Below, piece by piece: positions 39,829-41,992 of a stretch of 41,992 bases of DNA. Origin of the DNA: CAYFVR01 sp046541515 (lineage in GTDB: Bacteria; Desulfobacterota; Desulfobacteria; Desulfobacterales; Desulfococcaceae); NCBI GenBank assembly GCA_046541515.1, contig JBKHDD010000026.1:1-41992 (forward strand), written 5' to 3'. The translations under genes and the position numbers were made by a program. How positions within the stretch are numbered: the stretch's first letter is position 1; each line of letters begins with the position of its first letter. Below the pieces are notes generated by a model. The model did not search any database. It was not told the origin of the DNA and saw nothing but the letters and a program-made list of their open reading frames with translations.

Positions 39829-40809
39829 ATGACCAACGATACGAGGCCGCTTCGCGTCGGCGTGGTGGGCGTGGGCTATCTGGGCCGATTTCACGCCCAA
39901 AAATACGCCCGGATGTCCGATGTCCAGCTGGTGGGGGTTGCGGACGCCGATCCCGAGCGGGCCAAGACCGTGGCGGCGGAGGTGGAGACGGAGCCCTTCA
40001 CCGACTATCGCGCCTTTTTCGGAAAGGTGGACGCCGTCAGCATCGCCGTGCCCACGCCGGCCCACTTCGAGGTGAGCCGGGACTTCCTCGAACGGGACGT
40101 GGACGTGCTCATCGAAAAGCCGATGACCACCACGGTGGAGGAGGCCGACGCCCTGAACGAAATGGCGGACAAGCACGGCCGCATCGTCCAGGTGGGCCAC
40201 CTGGAGCGGTTCAATCCGGCCGTGGTGGCGGTGAAGGACGTGGTCGACAAGCCGCTGTTTATCGAATCACACCGGCTGGCCATTTTCAAGCCCCGAGGGA
40301 TCGACGTGAGCGTGGTGCTGGATCTCATGATCCACGACATCGACATCATCATGAATCTGGTGAAATCGGAGATCAAGTCGATCCATGCCGCCGGCGTGCC
40401 CGCCGTTTCGGACCATGTGGACATCGCCAACGCCAGGCTGGAGTTTGAAAGCGGCTGCGTGGCCAACGTGACCGCCAGTCGAATTTCCATGAAAAACGAG
40501 CGGAAAATTCGCCTGTTCCAGCGGGACGCCTATCTGTCCCTCAATTTCGCCGACCGGAACGTGACCGTGGTTCGCAAAAAAGGGGACGAACCGCCGGCGG
40601 AGGACGCCCTCATTCCGGGAATGGACATCCAGCAGTTTTGTTTCACGGAAGGCGACGCCCTGGAGGAGGAGATCAAAAGCTTCGTTCGTTCCGTGCGCAC
40701 CCGGGAGGTCCACGAGGTCACCGGGCAGATGGCCAGGGACGCCCTGTACGTGGCCCTGGCGGTGATGGACCAGATTCGGGTCGCCAACAAACGGGTCCTG
40801 GGCATCTGA
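39829..40809 (+). CDS. Gfo/Idh/MocA family oxidoreductase (GnnA candidate)
   Basis: 326 residues from ATG 39829, with AGGAG before it; an in-frame ATG at 39760 lacks one. The NAD-binding fold begins VGVVGVGYLGRFHAQKYA. CIEKPMTT-type block is present as LIEKPMTTTVEEAD, then VGHLERFNPAV, LAIFKPRGIDVSVVLDLMIHDIDI (the catalytic His/Asp region). It sits between lpxI and lpxB, where Acidithiobacillus has gnnA, whose product oxidises UDP-GlcNAc at C3 for the GnnB aminotransferase. No GnnB gene is in the window. The family is certain; the GnnA role is inferred from position. Confidence 0.9.
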   Translation: MTNDTRPLRVGVVGVGYLGRFHAQKYARMSDVQLVGVADADPERAKTVAAEVETEPFTDYRAFFGKVDAVSIAVPTPAHFEVSRDFLERDVDVLIEKPMTTTVEEADALNEMADKHGRIVQVGHLERFNPAVVAVKDVVDKPLFIESHRLAIFKPRGIDVSVVLDLMIHDIDIIMNLVKSEIKSIHAAGVPAVSDHVDIANARLEFESGCVANVTASRISMKNERKIRLFQRDAYLSLNFADRNVTVVRKKGDEPPAEDALIPGMDIQQFCFTEGDALEEEIKSFVRSVRTREVHEVTGQMARDALYVALAVMDQIRVANKRVLGI

Positions 40810-40811
40810 TC

Positions 40812-41948
40812 ATGTCCCCCCGCCGGGTGATGATCGTGGCCGGCGAGGCGTCCGGGGACCTTCACGGGGCCCGGCTGGTGACGGCCATGCGTCGGCGAGC
40901 GCCCGAGCTGGAGGTCTTCGGCGTCGGCGGACACGCGCTCCGGGAGGTCGGCGTGGACGTGGCGGTGGACGCGGGCCGGCTCTCGGTGGTGGGGCTCACC
41001 GAGGTCATCGGCCGGTTCCCCGACCTGTGGCGGGGTCTCTCGGCGGCCAAGGAACTGTTGCGGAATCGGCGGCCGTCCCTGCTGATCCTGATCGATTTTC
41101 CCGATTTTAATCTGCACTTGGCCGCCTGTGCCCGACGCCTTGGGATTCCGGTCCTCTATTACATCAGCCCTCAAATTTGGGCCTGGCGTTCGGGCCGGGT
41201 GCGCACGGTGCGGGACCGGGTCCGCCACATGGCGGTGATTCTGCCCTTCGAGGAACGGTTTTACCGCCGCCATCGGGTGCCCGCCACTTTCGTGGGCCAC
41301 CCGCTGATGGACGGTACCTTGCCGCCGGTGCAAGGGAATTTCGCCGAGCGGCTGCGCGGAGAACGCTGGATCGGGCTGTTGCCCGGCTCCCGCCACGGGG
41401 AAATCGAGCGGATGCTGCCGGTGCTTCGGGACGCCGCGGAACGGATGGCCGCCGCCGATCCGTCCCTTCGGTTCGCCGTCTCCCGTTCCGCCTCGGTTTC
41501 GGCGGATCGGGTGGACGAGATTTTGAATGAAGCCCGGAATCCCGCCTTGTTCGAGCGGCTGGGCGGGGGCGCCCAGCGGGTGTTCGAACGGGCCAGTTTG
41601 GTGGTGACGGCGTCGGGCACGGTGACCCTGGAGGCGGCCATCGCGGGAATCCCGATGATCGTGGTCTACCGGGTGTCGCCGGTCAGCTATCATCTGGGCC
41701 GGGCGCTGATTCGGGTGCCTTTCATCAGCCTGGTCAACCTGATCGCGGGCCGGGAAGTGGTGCCGGAGCTGGTCCAGGACGCGGCCGGCCCCGCCGCCGT
41801 CGCCGAAACCGCCGGGCGGCTGCTGGCCGACGAATCGGCGCTTCTTCGCATGCGGGAAGAACTGCTGGGGGTTCGAGAACGGCTGGGCTCCCCCGGCGCG
41901 TCGGAGCGGGTGGCGGGAATCGCCCTGGACCTGCTGACGAGAGGGTAG
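40812..41948 (+). CDS. lpxB: lipid-A-disaccharide synthase LpxB
   Basis: 378 residues from ATG 40812, two bases after the previous stop. GT19 glycosyltransferase: VMIVAGEASGDLHGARL, then LIDFPDFNLHLA, YYISPQIWAWRSGRV, FVGHPLMD, LLPGSRHGEIERMLP and VVTASGTVTLEAA are its conserved blocks. It joins lipid X to UDP-2,3-diacylglucosamine to make the lipid A disaccharide at the inner face of the inner membrane. It is complete; 44 bases follow to the end of the window without another start. Confidence 0.97.
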   Translation: MSPRRVMIVAGEASGDLHGARLVTAMRRRAPELEVFGVGGHALREVGVDVAVDAGRLSVVGLTEVIGRFPDLWRGLSAAKELLRNRRPSLLILIDFPDFNLHLAACARRLGIPVLYYISPQIWAWRSGRVRTVRDRVRHMAVILPFEERFYRRHRVPATFVGHPLMDGTLPPVQGNFAERLRGERWIGLLPGSRHGEIERMLPVLRDAAERMAAADPSLRFAVSRSASVSADRVDEILNEARNPALFERLGGGAQRVFERASLVVTASGTVTLEAAIAGIPMIVVYRVSPVSYHLGRALIRVPFISLVNLIAGREVVPELVQDAAGPAAVAETAGRLLADESALLRMREELLGVRERLGSPGASERVAGIALDLLTRG

Positions 41949-41992
41949 GACGGGCGGAACGGCGGCGGAACCCGCAGGTCGGTTCGCTTTAA

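Noticed and set aside
37993..40200. A 735-residue minus-strand frame opposite lpxA, lpxI and the oxidoreductase
   Set aside because: Shadow of the lpx genes with His/Gly/Pro-rich composition.
1..41992. CRISPR array, insertion sequence, prophage or rRNA
   Set aside because: No regularly spaced repeats, transposase, integrase, phage gene or rRNA sequence was seen; the tRNA-Arg shows no flanking att-type repeat.

Overview
The window is a GC-rich chromosomal segment from a Gram-negative, probably anaerobic bacterium, most likely a member of the Desulfobacterota (the former Deltaproteobacteria, sulfate-reducer type). Three things point there. One is the alternative (siroheme-dependent) heme genes ahbC and ahbD beside hemB. 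Another is the gene order lysS-lolC-lolD-bamA-ompH-lpxD-fabZ-lpxA-lpxI-oxidoreductase-lpxB. The third is exosortase-linked genes (a PrsT-like TPR lipoprotein and a TIGR03790-like protein). The assignment is inferred from gene content and order, not from a search.

Layout. 1-8.7 kb (+): the 3' part of a large DNRLRE/DUF4091-type surface or carbohydrate-related protein, a PrsT-like TPR lipoprotein, a two-TM coiled-coil protein whose C-terminal domain looks like a RelE/ParE toxin fold, a TIGR03790-like secreted protein, and a small protein joining a degenerate T5orf172 (GIY-YIG-like) domain to TPRs. 8.7-10.4 kb (+): a PanP-type PLP decarboxylase. 10.4-12.1 kb: an AT-rich, recently acquired or decaying patch with a small membrane protein, a Uma2-family protein, a DUF433 antitoxin-like gene and the frameshifted remnant of its DUF5615 toxin partner. 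12.1-14.2 kb (+): htpG behind a sigma-32-like promoter, ending at a bidirectional terminator. 14.3-17.7 kb (-): gspA and gspB, overlapping by 4 bases. 17.9-25.1 kb (-): a tight operon of a ClpX-like AAA+ ATPase, ahbC, hemB, ahbD, a CBS-CBS-ACT protein and an unrecognised helical protein. 25.3-27.0 kb (-): rpsU, folC and tRNA-Arg(CCG). 27.4-29.7 kb: cheW diverging from two tandem cheY-like genes and cheX. 29.9-41.9 kb (+): the lysS-lol-bam-lpx outer-membrane biogenesis operon.

How the genes work together. The last 12 kb is one functional block: lipoprotein release (LolCD), beta-barrel assembly (BamA, Skp/OmpH) and lipid A synthesis (LpxD, FabZ, LpxA, LpxI, LpxB). An embedded Gfo/Idh/MocA oxidoreductase may make a 3-amino lipid A precursor. 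The ahb/hemB operon makes heme by the siroheme branch. The first 9 kb looks like an exosortase/PEP-CTERM-associated surface module, although no exosortase and no PEP-CTERM signal lies in the window. The che genes form a stand-alone receiver/phosphatase set without CheA or a receptor.

The most promising leads for something undescribed are: (i) the membrane-anchored RelE-like protein and the T5orf172-TPR fusion inside the exosortase-linked cluster; (ii) the ClpX-like ATPase translationally coupled to ahbC, with a CBS-ACT and a helical-repeat protein at the other end of that operon; and (iii) the cheW / cheY-cheY-cheX set. No CRISPR array, insertion sequence, prophage or rRNA was seen.
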